Part shown: positions 42,907 to 51,114 of the stretch, one piece after another
Layout: each line of letters opens with the position of its first letter
How positions within the stretch are numbered: the first letter of the stretch is position 1
NCBI RefSeq assembly: GCF_900105055.1
Contig: NZ_FNTA01000004.1
Span: forward strand, 3,503,501-3,567,500
Direction: 5' to 3'
Length of the DNA stretch: 64,000 bases
From: Amycolatopsis lurida
Lineage (GTDB): Bacteria; Actinomycetota; Actinomycetes; Mycobacteriales; Pseudonocardiaceae
Translations under genes and position numbers: made by a program
The notes under the pieces: model-generated
Seen by the model: the letters and a program-made list of their open reading frames with translations, nothing else
What the model was told of the DNA's origin: nothing
Databases searched by the model: none

Positions 42907-43833
42907 CTAGATGAGGGACTTTTCCTTCAGCCAGTCCTTCGCGACATCGGCCGGCTTCTCGCCGTCCGAGTCGACGCGCTTGTTCAGCTCACGCAGCTGC
43001 ACTGTGTCGAGCGCCTTGCTCACGGCGTTGACGGCGGCCGCGAAGTCGGCGCCGCGCTCGTCGAGGACCTTCTTGTTCACCGCCGGCACGACGTTCTCGG
43101 TCGGCACGATGCCGAGGTCGTCCTCGAGCGCCACGAACTGCGGGTCGCCGACGAGCGGGCTCACCGAGTCGACCGGGATGACGGTGACCTTGCCGGACCG
43201 CAGCTGCTCGACGCGCGGGCCCGCTTCCTGCACGGTCTGGAACGTGGCCTTCAGCTTGTAGATGTCCGTGAAGCCCTTGAAGCAGGGAAGCCGCTCCGCG
43301 CACTCCGGCCCGCCCGCGACGATGACGTTGTCGACCTTGGACAGGTCGCTGATCTTCGCGAGGCCCTTCTCCTTGGCGAGGTCGGCCTTCACGATGTAGG
43401 TGTTCTTGTCCTCGGCGGGCGAGTAGTCGAGCAGGCCGATGCCGTCGGGCTCGAACAGCTTCTTGAGCTGTTCGTGCTCGCCCGCCGCGTCCTTCGCGGC
43501 CTCCTTGCCGAAGCCGGTGGTGATGGCGGCTCCCTGGTATTCCGGGATGAACTGGAGTTCGCCGGATTTCAGTGCCGGGTAGATCAGCTCGCGCGAACCG
43601 AGGTTCAGCTTGCGGGTGATCGGATAACCCTTGGCCTCCAACGCGTTCGCGTACAACTCGGCGAGGATCAGGCTGTCGGTGAAGTTGAAGGAGGCGACCA
43701 CGATCGGCGCCCCGCCCTTGCTCGGCGCGGCCGGGGCCGCCGCGTCGTCTCCGCCCCCACAGGCGGTCATACCGAGGAGGGCGGCGGCGAGCACCGCGCC
43801 CACTCGAACGTTCCGTGTCCAGCGCACGTGCAC
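42907..43833 (-). CDS. ABC importer substrate-binding lipoprotein (glycine betaine/choline type)
   Basis: 308 residues. Lipobox LLGMTAC, then an OpuAC-like fold: IVVASFNFTDSLILAELYANAL, LGSRELIYPALKSGELQFIPEY, GIGLLDYSPAEDKNTYIV, and IPTENVVPAVNKKVLDERG near the C-terminus. The family binds quaternary ammonium osmoprotectants; the aromatic cage cannot be verified by eye. Divergent from two permease genes of the same importer; no ATPase gene is nearby. Confidence 0.87.
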   Translation of the reverse strand: MHVRWTRNVRVGAVLAAALLGMTACGGGDDAAAPAAPSKGGAPIVVASFNFTDSLILAELYANALEAKGYPITRKLNLGSRELIYPALKSGELQFIPEYQGAAITTGFGKEAAKDAAGEHEQLKKLFEPDGIGLLDYSPAEDKNTYIVKADLAKEKGLAKISDLSKVDNVIVAGGPECAERLPCFKGFTDIYKLKATFQTVQEAGPRVEQLRSGKVTVIPVDSVSPLVGDPQFVALEDDLGIVPTENVVPAVNKKVLDERGADFAAAVNAVSKALDTVQLRELNKRVDSDGEKPADVAKDWLKEKSLI

Positions 43834-43963
43834 ACACTCCTATGACTCGTTCAGAGGAATGAACCGTATCCCCGGGCCACGACAGAATCCACATTTTGAG
43901 AGTTGCGCCCCCTCTGCTCCCAGAGAGCGGAATCCGGCCGCCCGATCGGGGTAAGGTCGGCCG

Positions 43964-44665
43964 GTGCGAGCATCCTCCGTGTTCCCCGTTCCCGCCCAAG
44001 GCGGACGGCCGCTCTTCGAGTGGCGGTGGGTGGACCGCAACCTCGACGAGATCTTCGAGCGGCTCGGCGAGCACATCACACTGACCGCGGCGGCCCTCGC
44101 CATCGGGCTGGTGGTGTCGATCGGTGTTTCCGTGGTTTCGCTGCGTCGCAGGTGGTTCTACGTCATCGCGCTGAGCACGGCGGGTTCGCTGTACGTCATC
44201 CCGAGCCTCGGCGCCTTCGCCGTACTGGTGCCCTTCACCGGCCTGACGTCCTTCACCACCGCGGTGATTCCCTTGGCCACGTACACGTTGCTGATCCTCA
44301 TCCGCAACATCGTCACCGGTGTCGAACAAGTGCCCAAGGAAGTCCGCGAAGCCGCGCTGGGCATGGGTTTCACGCGTTCGCGGTTGCTGTGGCAGGTCGA
44401 ACTCCCGCTCGCGCTGCCGGTGGTGATCGCCGGCCTGCGGGTCGCGGCGGTGACCACGATCGGGCTCGTGACGGTGACTTCCATGCTCGGCAAGGGTGGT
44501 CTCGGGTACTTCATCCGCAACGGGATCCAGACCACGACGCCGAACCCGACGTCGATCATCGTCGGCGTCGTGCTTTCCGTGGTGCTGGCCGTGGTGGTCG
44601 ATCTGCTGCTGTGGCTCGGAGGGCGCGCGCTGGCGCCGTGGTCGCGGAAGGCGGCGTCGCGATGA
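43964..44665 (+). CDS. ABC importer permease (OpuB/ProW type), first
   Basis: 233 residues with about five helices and the inner-membrane signature EVREAALGMGFTRSRLLWQVELPLALPVVIAG (EAA loop, binds the ATPase). GTG 43964 start; its end overlaps the second permease by four bases (ATGA). Divergent from the substrate-binding protein gene, so the promoter region is shared (43834-43963). Confidence 0.88.
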   Translation: MRASSVFPVPAQGGRPLFEWRWVDRNLDEIFERLGEHITLTAAALAIGLVVSIGVSVVSLRRRWFYVIALSTAGSLYVIPSLGAFAVLVPFTGLTSFTTAVIPLATYTLLILIRNIVTGVEQVPKEVREAALGMGFTRSRLLWQVELPLALPVVIAGLRVAAVTTIGLVTVTSMLGKGGLGYFIRNGIQTTTPNPTSIIVGVVLSVVLAVVVDLLLWLGGRALAPWSRKAASR

Positions 44666-45378
44666 GCATCATCGACCAGACCATCGAGTGGTTCGGCGAA
44701 CCGAATCGCTGGAGCTGGACGGATCCGGCGGGCGTGCCGTACCGGACGGTCGAGCATCTCCAGTTCTCCTTGCTGGCGCTGGCGATCTCGGCCGTGCTGA
44801 CGATTCCGCCCGCATTATGGCTGGCGCACTACCGACGCGCGCAGTTCCTCGCCACGAGCGCGGTGAACATCGGCCGCGCGATCCCCAGCTTCGGACTCGT
44901 GATCCTGTTCTGGTTCCTGGCCGCCCGGCTCGAAGCCGACACGACGTTCTGGCCGTTGATGCTCGCGCTGGTGGCCTTGGCGCTGCCGCCGTTGTTCACG
45001 AACACCTACGCGGGCGTCATCCAGTTGGAGCAGGAAACCGTCGACGCCGCGCGCGGAACCGGCTACCGCGAGTGGCAGATCATGCTGCGACTGGAGTTGC
45101 CGCTCGCGTCGCCGGTCATCCTGGCGGGTGCCCGTGTCGCGTTCCTGCAACTGGTGGCGACGGTCGCGATCGGCGCGATCGTCAACGACGGCGGCGGGCT
45201 CGGCCGGTACATTGTGGACGGTTTCGCCCTCGGCGATCCCGGCCACGGCGAGATCCTGGCGGGCGGCATCGCGGTCGTCGTACTGGCTTTGGTGTGCGAA
45301 GGGGTTTTCGCGCTCGTCACGCGTTGGGTGACCCCGCGCGGGTTGGCGATCCAGTCCCGCGCGGACGCCCGGTCCTGA
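44662..45378 (+). CDS. ABC importer permease (OpuB/ProW type), second
   Basis: 238 residues, six helices, with the EAA loop TVDAARGTGYREWQIMLRLELPLASPVILAG. Its 3' end overlaps the convergent ammonia-lyase-like gene by 62 bp (45317-45378). Together with the first permease and the binding protein it forms an importer lacking an ATPase in this window. Confidence 0.9.
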   Translation: MSIIDQTIEWFGEPNRWSWTDPAGVPYRTVEHLQFSLLALAISAVLTIPPALWLAHYRRAQFLATSAVNIGRAIPSFGLVILFWFLAARLEADTTFWPLMLALVALALPPLFTNTYAGVIQLEQETVDAARGTGYREWQIMLRLELPLASPVILAGARVAFLQLVATVAIGAIVNDGGGLGRYIVDGFALGDPGHGEILAGGIAVVVLALVCEGVFALVTRWVTPRGLAIQSRADARS

Positions 45379-46771
45379 GCGCCGAAACCAAAGCCGCCAC
45401 CTCCGGTCCCAAGGCCCGATCCTCTTCGACAGGCGGCACCAGCTCCCGAAGCCACCCGTAAGTCTCGCGAAGCCCGGGCGAACCGTCCCCAGGCGCCAGG
45501 AATCGCGCCTGCGAACCCGTGATCAGCTCGCAGGCCGTGATGGCGAACATCCGCGCGCAAGCGTCACGGAGCTGGTTCCCCGCCGCCCAGGCGAACGCCT
45601 GCACGTCCTCCTGCCCACCGGAAGTGTCGACGGAACCCAACGTCGCGGGGGTGGCGAGCCGCCGCAGCGCGTGCAGTTCCCCCACCGCGCGTTTGTGCAA
45701 GGGAACCAGCCCCGCCTGCGGTCCCGGATCCACCGCCAGTTGCGCGGGAAGGCCGCTGAACCGCTCGTCGAGCAACCGGTGCGTCCGCTGCACGCTCACT
45801 TCGCCGAGATGCACCAGCGCCGCCGTCACCGCGTCCATCCGCAGCCCGAGTTCGACTGCGTGGAATCCCGTCGTGGACACGAATTCGCCGTCGAGGAACA
45901 CGGGCGAATCGGTCGGCACGGAACGCCGCAGGACCGCACCCAGCTCACCGTTCACCCGCGTCAGGTGGGCGATCGCCCGCGGCGCGACGCGCACGGAGAC
46001 CGGTGCTTGGACGACTTCCGGGCGCTCCGTGGCACTGTCGAGCAAGCCGACGATCTCGTACAGCACCGACTCCAGCACCTGATCGTCTCCGGCCAGCGCG
46101 GGTCGGTAGATCGCTTGCGGCGCACCGAGGACGTCGATCGCGATCGCGGCGGCCAGCGTCTGGAGGTCCACCACCCGCTGGACCTCGGTCCGCGCGAAGG
46201 CGGCGAGTGTCTCCGCCACCGGCGAGCCCTGGATGAGGGTCGCGGCCTCCTTGTGCCCTGGCTCGTACGGCTCCGCCAGCACTTCCGCCGCGGGCGTCTC
46301 GACGCCGTCCACCAGCACGGTGCCGACGCCGAGGAAGGTCTGGAAGGCGTGCGCCAGCGGGATGATCTCGCCGGCGCTGCCCAGCCCCGTCCGCGGTACG
46401 GCGGGAGTGAACCCCTCGTTCAGGCGGTCGACGAGGAACGTCACCAGCTCCGGGCTCGCCCCCGCTTCGGGCGCGAGCAGATCCCGCAGGCGCACGAGCA
46501 GCAGCCACCGCACTTCGTCGGCCGAGAGCCAGGGCGGGCCGCCGACGGCGCGGCCGATCAGCAGGTTCCGCCGGCGCGCGCTCGACGCGGGCGCGGCGAT
46601 CCCCGCGAGCCGCCCCATCCCGGTGTTCACGCCGTAGACGGGGCGGTCGGTCAGCGCGGCGAGGACACGGGCGCGGTTCTCGCCGAGCTCGGCCAGCAAC
46701 GCGGGGTCGATCTCGAGGAAACCGGCCTCGAAGGCCGAGGCCAGCGGGAAGTCCTTTGTGGACAGCCTCAC
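45317..46771 (-). CDS. Aromatic amino acid ammonia-lyase homologue, catalytic residues lost
   Basis: 484 residues with the full fold of histidine/phenylalanine ammonia-lyases (YGVNTGMG at 46-53, IIPLAHAF, FHAVELGLRMDA, SGGQEDVQAF). The Ala-Ser-Gly triad that cyclises to the MIO cofactor is replaced by Ser-Ala-Gly (131-135 read GSAGE; canonical GASGD), so the serine needed for MIO is absent. The Tyr of the QDxYSLR motif is Val (residues 255-261 QAPVSVR). It is probably not a classical ammonia-lyase. GTG 46771 overlaps the YbaK-like gene's stop (GTGA), indicating cotranscription. Confidence 0.8.
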   Translation of the reverse strand: MRLSTKDFPLASAFEAGFLEIDPALLAELGENRARVLAALTDRPVYGVNTGMGRLAGIAAPASSARRRNLLIGRAVGGPPWLSADEVRWLLLVRLRDLLAPEAGASPELVTFLVDRLNEGFTPAVPRTGLGSAGEIIPLAHAFQTFLGVGTVLVDGVETPAAEVLAEPYEPGHKEAATLIQGSPVAETLAAFARTEVQRVVDLQTLAAAIAIDVLGAPQAIYRPALAGDDQVLESVLYEIVGLLDSATERPEVVQAPVSVRVAPRAIAHLTRVNGELGAVLRRSVPTDSPVFLDGEFVSTTGFHAVELGLRMDAVTAALVHLGEVSVQRTHRLLDERFSGLPAQLAVDPGPQAGLVPLHKRAVGELHALRRLATPATLGSVDTSGGQEDVQAFAWAAGNQLRDACARMFAITACELITGSQARFLAPGDGSPGLRETYGWLRELVPPVEEDRALGPEVAALVSALRTGRPRGTGSPTRAGSPNA

Positions 46772-47322
46772 TCGACGGGGCGCGCGAGCCCGTCGATCAC
46801 CTCGGCGCCGGGCAGCGACGCGAGGGTCGAGCCCGAGATCAGCAGCTTGCCGCCGCGGATACCGCTGCCGATGACCAGTTCGGGTTCGTCGGCGACGCGC
46901 TGGTCGATCAGGATCGGCCACTCCGCGGGGAGGCCGACCGGCGTGATGCCGCCGTACTCCATCCCGGTGAGCGAGACGGCCTCGTCCATCGGGGCGAAGG
47001 AGGCCTTGCGGACGTCGAGACGGCGCTTGATCACGCCGTTCACGTCGGCGCGGGTGGTGGCGAGGATCATCGCGGCGGCGAAGCGGACCTCACCGGCGCG
47101 TTTGCCGGCGACGACGACGCAGTTCGCGGACGCGGAGAGCGGTGAGCCGTATGCCTCGCAGAAGGCCGCGGTGTCGGCCAGCTCGGCGTCGATCTCGACG
47201 ACGCCGACGGCGTCCGGATCGGGCAGGGCGGCGAGCGCCTTGGCGACAGGCTCGGCGAGCAGATCCGTGCGGGAGAGGGCGGGGACGACGGTGAGGCTTC
47301 CGGCGATGGTCCAGTTGGTCAC
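46768..47322 (-). CDS. YbaK/EbsC-type aminoacyl-tRNA deacylase-like protein
   Basis: 184 residues: NCVVVAGKRAGEVRFAAAMI, ATTRADVNGVIKRRLDVRKASFAP (the conserved Lys in VRKASF) and EYGGITPVGLPAEWPILID match the YbaK domain, which removes mischarged amino acids from tRNAs. The coupling to an ammonia-lyase homologue is unusual and may hint at shared amino acid chemistry, but this is speculative. Confidence 0.85.
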   Translation of the reverse strand: MTNWTIAGSLTVVPALSRTDLLAEPVAKALAALPDPDAVGVVEIDAELADTAAFCEAYGSPLSASANCVVVAGKRAGEVRFAAAMILATTRADVNGVIKRRLDVRKASFAPMDEAVSLTGMEYGGITPVGLPAEWPILIDQRVADEPELVIGSGIRGGKLLISGSTLASLPGAEVIDGLARPVE

Positions 47323-47335
47323 AGCGCCACGATAG

Positions 47336-47629
47336 TCACCAGTTGCGGCCGCCGCGTTGCACCTCGATGAGCTTGGGGCGGACGTCCACGAGGTAGACCA
47401 GGACCGCGACCAGCGCGGGCAGCCACAGGATCATGCCGCCGCCGTAGAACTGGAAGAACGTCAGCACCACGGTGGACCCACCGGTGATGAGCATCCAGAT
47501 GGGCTTGGTCTTCCGATCGGCGGCCGAGTACGCGTCCGCGCGCTGCAACAGCGCATGCACGAAAGCGAACAGCCCCGTCAGCGCGCCGCCCCAATGGATG
47601 GCGATGAGGATCCAGGTGGCAACGAACAC
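47336..47629 (-). CDS. DUF2516 membrane protein
   Basis: 97 residues, three helices (FVATWILIAIHWGGALTGLF, IWMLITGGSTVVLTFFQFYG, GMILWLPALVAVLVYLVDVRP), ending EVQRGGRNW. Member of DUF2516 (Rv0476 position, from memory). Function unknown. Confidence 0.88.
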   Translation of the reverse strand: MFVATWILIAIHWGGALTGLFAFVHALLQRADAYSAADRKTKPIWMLITGGSTVVLTFFQFYGGGMILWLPALVAVLVYLVDVRPKLIEVQRGGRNW

Positions 47630-47660
47630 GAACTCAGCTTACGTCAAACCGGGCGAATGA

Positions 47661-47699
47661 CCCGGGCCCCCGGCACCGAAGCGGTGCCGGGGGCCCGGG
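47661..47699. terminator. 18-bp perfect terminator hairpin after the HbhA-like gene
   Basis: CCCGGGCCCCCGGCACCG (47661-47678) pairs perfectly with 47682-47699 around a 3-nt loop. It follows the HbhA-like gene's stop by 14 bp. Confidence 0.85.
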
Positions 47700-47713
47700 A
47701 GTTCACGCGGACC

Positions 47714-48388
47714 TTACTTCTCGGTGGTCTTCGGCGCGGTGGCCGGCTTCTTGGCGGCCGGGCTGGTGGTGGTGCGGCGCGCGGGGGTCGTGGTCTTCGG
47801 CTCGGTCTTGTTGGCGACCTTGCGCGAAGCCGAGCGAGTCTCGTGCGCGAGGTCGTCGCCGATCTCCTCGACCTCGCCGGCGAGGTCGACCGCGGCGTCG
47901 GAGACCTTGCGGGCGGCCTTCTCGCCGACCGAGCGGGTGCCCTTGGTGACCTTGCCGAGCACGGTGTCGATGCGCTCACGGGCGTCGGTGGTCGCGCCCT
48001 CGACCCGGTCCTGCGCGGTGCTGATCGCGTCTTCGAGCTGCTCGATGGCCTTCTTGACCTGCGGCTGCGCGGCGATCTTGTCCCACGCCTGCTCGCCGGA
48101 CTCGGCCAGCTTGTTGTACAGCTTCAGCGCGGCTTCGGTGTACTCGTCGATGACCTTGCGCAGTTCGGCCGGGTCCAGCTTCTCGCGGAGGCCCTCGACG
48201 TCGTGCGGGAGCTCCTCGATGTTCTTGCGGGCGGTCTCGCTGCCCTCGACGACCTTCTCCTTGGCCTTGGACACGGCGTCGACGACGGCCTGGCCCGCCA
48301 GGTTGCCGGCGCCCAGCGCGGCCAGCAGCGGCGTGCGGACCTGGTCGAGGGCGGTGTGCTTGCGGTCGGTCTTGGTGGCCGTGGTCAT
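47714..48388 (-). CDS. HbhA-like coiled-coil protein
   Basis: 224 residues. Long helical region with AAARKVIDEYTEAALKLYNKL-type heptads (about residues 15-170) and a Lys/Ala/Thr/Pro-rich C-terminus (TTTPARRTTTSPAAKKPATA) like the heparin-binding tail of mycobacterial HbhA (Rv0475). In Amycolatopsis-like bacteria a role in adhesion or in cell-surface and lipid association is likely but not shown. ATG 48388 has AAGGAG upstream and overlaps the XRE gene's stop. Confidence 0.82.
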   Translation of the reverse strand: MTTATKTDRKHTALDQVRTPLLAALGAGNLAGQAVVDAVSKAKEKVVEGSETARKNIEELPHDVEGLREKLDPAELRKVIDEYTEAALKLYNKLAESGEQAWDKIAAQPQVKKAIEQLEDAISTAQDRVEGATTDARERIDTVLGKVTKGTRSVGEKAARKVSDAAVDLAGEVEEIGDDLAHETRSASRKVANKTEPKTTTPARRTTTSPAAKKPATAPKTTEK

Positions 48389-48840
48389 GCTGACTCCTTG
48401 GTTTCTGTGACTTGGTCTTCGGTTTTCGCCTTGGCCGCCACCGCGGGTTTCGCGGCGGCGTTCTCGCGGCGGAACGATTCGTAGACGTCGAGCAGGACCT
48501 GTTTCTGCCGTTCGGTCAGCTCGATGTCGGCGCGGATCGCGTCGCCGACCGGGCCGCCCGTGGGCAGATCGAGGATTCCCGCTTGCACGTAGAGCGCCTC
48601 GGCCGAGATGCGCAGGCCCTTGGCGATCTGCTGGAGGATCTCCGCGCTGGGCTTGCGGACCCCGCGCTCGATCTGGCTCAGGTACGGATTGGACACGCCG
48701 GCGAGTTTCGACAGCTGCCGCAAGGAGATCTTCGCGTTGCTGCGCTGCTGGCGGATGTACTCGCCGATGTCGGAAGCGATGTCCGCGACCTTCTCCATCG
48801 GTCCACCCGATGCGGGCTGATCCCGGTCGATGTCTGACAT
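48385..48840 (-). CDS. XRE-family helix-turn-helix regulator
   Basis: 151 residues: a Cro/CI HTH at about residues 27-82 (QQRSNAKISLRQLSKLAGVS, YLSQIERGVRKPSAEILQQI), then a C-terminal tail (ELTERQKQVLLDVYESFRRE). First gene of the operon with the HbhA-like gene, as Rv0474-Rv0475 in mycobacteria (from memory). A clear palindromic site lies 40-70 bp upstream, consistent with autoregulation. Confidence 0.9.
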   Translation of the reverse strand: MSDIDRDQPASGGPMEKVADIASDIGEYIRQQRSNAKISLRQLSKLAGVSNPYLSQIERGVRKPSAEILQQIAKGLRISAEALYVQAGILDLPTGGPVGDAIRADIELTERQKQVLLDVYESFRRENAAAKPAVAAKAKTEDQVTETKESA

Positions 48841-48879
48841 CGGTCACCTCCTCGCGACGTCTCCAACGCTACGCGCGGG

Positions 48880-48909
48880 TGCTAGCAATTGCAAGCACTC
48901 TGCTTGCAA
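48880..48909. promoter_or_regulatory. Palindromic operator upstream of the XRE/HbhA operon
   Basis: TTGCAAGCA (48889-48897), CTC, TGCTTGCAA (48901-48909) is a perfect 9-3-9 palindrome. A third half-site, TGCTAGCAA (48880-48888), directly precedes it and forms a near-palindrome with the first arm. Located in the divergent region between the XRE gene and the methyltransferase gene. Confidence 0.6.
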
Positions 48910-48949
48910 CCATCGGGTGTGTTGGCCCTCACCCCGCTACCGTGGGGGG

Positions 48950-50080
48950 ATGTCGAACGCGACGCGGCTGCGACGGCGCCTCGTCGAGCATCTGCTCGCC
49001 GAGGGCGTGCTGCACGACGCGCGCTGGATGACCGCGTTCCGCTCCGTGCCGAGACACGTCTTCCTGCCGCGGTTCTTCGTCCCGGCGGCGAACGGCTGGG
49101 CCGCGGTCGAAAGCGGCGACGACGAATGGCTCCGGCGCGTGTACTCCCCCGATGTGCTGGTCGTCCAGCTCGACGACGACTCGGGACTCTGGGAACGGGC
49201 GCGTTATCTCGGCGCCCAGCCGGGAACGCCGACGAGTTCGTCCAGCCAGCCGTCGATCATGGCGATCATGCTCGAAGAGCTCCGGGTCGCCGACGGACAT
49301 CGCGTACTGGAGATCGGCACGGGCACCGGCTACAACACCGCCCTGCTGTGTCATCGGCTCGGATCCGGGCTCGTGTACACGGTGGACATCGATCCGGAGC
49401 TGGTCGACGCCGCGCGCAAACGCTTGGCGGAGATCGGGTACGCGCCCTCGTGCGCGGCGGCCGACGGCGCCGAGGGTTTTCCGGCGGGTGTCCTCTACGA
49501 CCGGGTGCTGTGCACCTGTTCGGTGTCGTCGATCCCGCCGGCGTGGCTGGAGCAGACGATGCCGGGCGGGCTGATCGTCACCACGCTGAACCGGCCGATC
49601 GGCGGCGGACTCGTCCGGATCGTCGCGGGCGAGGGCGCGACGGGACAGGGGCGGGTGCTCGCCCGCGACGGTCGCTTCATGCCACTGCGCGCACACCGCT
49701 TCAAGCCGTCGAAGGCGCTCGAAGGCGATGTCTCTTGGCGGCCGACCCGGCTGCCGATGGGCGTGCTCACCGAAGTCCGCAGCCGCTTCGAGTTCTTCGC
49801 CGGACTTCACCTTCCGGGCGTGACGGCCGCGCGGGCGGGGCAGAGCACCACGCTGGTCCATCCGGACGGCTCATGGCTGCGGCATCGGCAGCGGGGCGGC
49901 GGGTTCGAAGTGGCCGAAGGAGGCCCGCGGCGGCTGTGGGAGATCGTCGAAGCGGCGCACGAAGACTGGCTCGGCCTCGGTGAGCCGGGGCGGGACCGGT
50001 TCGGGCTCAGCCTCGACGGCGAGGACCAGGTGATCTGGCTGGATTCACCCGACGGCCGCACTTGGCCGCTGCGCCCCTGA
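48950..50080 (+). CDS. PCMT-like methyltransferase
   Basis: 376 residues. RHVFLPRFFVPAANGW and a SAM-binding motif VLEIGTGTGYNTALLCHRLG, with YDRVLCTCSVSSIPPAWLEQ, resemble protein-L-isoaspartate methyltransferases. The C-terminal 160 residues are an additional domain. A protein- or peptide-modifying role is plausible, but no target gene is near. ATG 48950 follows GGGGGG. Its end overlaps the convergent P-loop gene by 36 bp. Confidence 0.8.
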   Translation: MSNATRLRRRLVEHLLAEGVLHDARWMTAFRSVPRHVFLPRFFVPAANGWAAVESGDDEWLRRVYSPDVLVVQLDDDSGLWERARYLGAQPGTPTSSSSQPSIMAIMLEELRVADGHRVLEIGTGTGYNTALLCHRLGSGLVYTVDIDPELVDAARKRLAEIGYAPSCAAADGAEGFPAGVLYDRVLCTCSVSSIPPAWLEQTMPGGLIVTTLNRPIGGGLVRIVAGEGATGQGRVLARDGRFMPLRAHRFKPSKALEGDVSWRPTRLPMGVLTEVRSRFEFFAGLHLPGVTAARAGQSTTLVHPDGSWLRHRQRGGGFEVAEGGPRRLWEIVEAAHEDWLGLGEPGRDRFGLSLDGEDQVIWLDSPDGRTWPLRP

Positions 50081-50701
50081 AAGCAGGCTTCGCACCCACT
50101 TCTCGACGTGGTCGACGGCGTCGTCCACCGGGATGTGCGTGGTGTCGAACAACTCGACCGGCGGATCCATCGAGGGCGCTTCCGCTTGCAGCCACTCGTT
50201 GAACTCCAGCATCTCCTCGACCCGCTCCTCGTCCCATTCGCGCCAGGCCGGGCGGGCGAGCAAACGCTTGCGCAGCGCGTCGGGCTCGCTGACGAGGGCC
50301 AAGTAGTGGATGTCGGAGAAGAAGACGCGCTCGGGCAGCCGCTCGAACTCGGGCGGCGCGACGGTGCCGCAGAGCACGACCGGCCGCCCGTTCTGGTGCA
50401 GCATCGCCGCCATCCGCAACCAGGTCGAGCGGAACGCGGGATGGCCGGGAACGTCGTCACGCAACGCCCCGGTCCACAACACGTCCTGCTCGACCACGAG
50501 CGCGAGATCGCCGAGCCGGTCCGCCAGCCGCGGCCCGACCGTCGACTTACCGGCGCCGCTCGGCCCGGTCAGCGCGAACAACGGAAGCCGCCGGAACGGC
50601 CACTGGTGGGCGCATACCGCGCACACCAGCAGCCCGTTCTCGACTCGTGGCCGTTCGGCGCGATCGCCGCAGGCCGGGCAGATCTTGAGATCGAGGACCA
50701 C
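50045..50701 (-). CDS. P-loop kinase with N-terminal zinc ribbon
   Basis: 218 residues. CPACG...CAVC (residues about 8-33) form a zinc ribbon, followed by Walker A LTGPSGAGKSTVGPRLADRL and VVLCGTVAPPEFERLPERV. The fold is that of AAA/nucleoside-kinase proteins. The phosphate acceptor is unknown. Starts with GTG 50701, 2 bp after the zinc-ribbon protein gene's stop. Confidence 0.8.
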   Translation of the reverse strand: MVLDLKICPACGDRAERPRVENGLLVCAVCAHQWPFRRLPLFALTGPSGAGKSTVGPRLADRLGDLALVVEQDVLWTGALRDDVPGHPAFRSTWLRMAAMLHQNGRPVVLCGTVAPPEFERLPERVFFSDIHYLALVSEPDALRKRLLARPAWREWDEERVEEMLEFNEWLQAEAPSMDPPVELFDTTHIPVDDAVDHVEKWVRSLLSGAQRPSAAVG

Positions 50702-50703
50702 GG

Positions 50704-51081
50704 TCAGTCGAACAGGCCCTCGAGGAAGCCGCCCTTGCGACGCTTGTGGCCGTAGCCGTGCGGCGAATCCGCGTAGCCGCCGCGGTGTCCCCTGGGCGAG
50801 TCCGCGTAGCCGCCGCGGTAGCCCTTCGGCGAATCCGCGTAGCCGCCGCGATGCGGCCGCGGGGAGTCCGGCCGTCCGTAGTGCGGAGCCGGCGCGTGTC
50901 CACCTCCCTGGTACGGCGGGGGCGGCTGGTGCCCGCCGCCGTAGTACGAGTTCTCGGCACCGGCGATGGCTTCCAGCTCACCCCGGTCCAGGAAGATGCC
51001 GCGGCACCCCTGGCACTGGTCGATGTGGATGCCGTTCTTGTCGACGGTCTTCATGGCGTTCTGGCACTTCGGACAAATCAC
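50704..51081 (-). CDS. TFIIB-type zinc ribbon protein with repetitive tail
   Basis: 125 residues: CPKCQ...CQGCRGIFLDRGELE is a TFIIB-type zinc ribbon (zf-TFIIB), followed by a Gly/Tyr/Pro-rich tail with three copies of HRGGYADSP(K/R)GYR-like repeats and a basic end (KRRKGGFLEGLFD). Small proteins of this kind may bind nucleic acids. Operon with the P-loop kinase. Confidence 0.85.
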   Translation of the reverse strand: MICPKCQNAMKTVDKNGIHIDQCQGCRGIFLDRGELEAIAGAENSYYGGGHQPPPPYQGGGHAPAPHYGRPDSPRPHRGGYADSPKGYRGGYADSPRGHRGGYADSPHGYGHKRRKGGFLEGLFD

Positions 51082-51114
51082 GTATCAGAGATTACGCATT
51101 TTTCTCGTCCGAGG

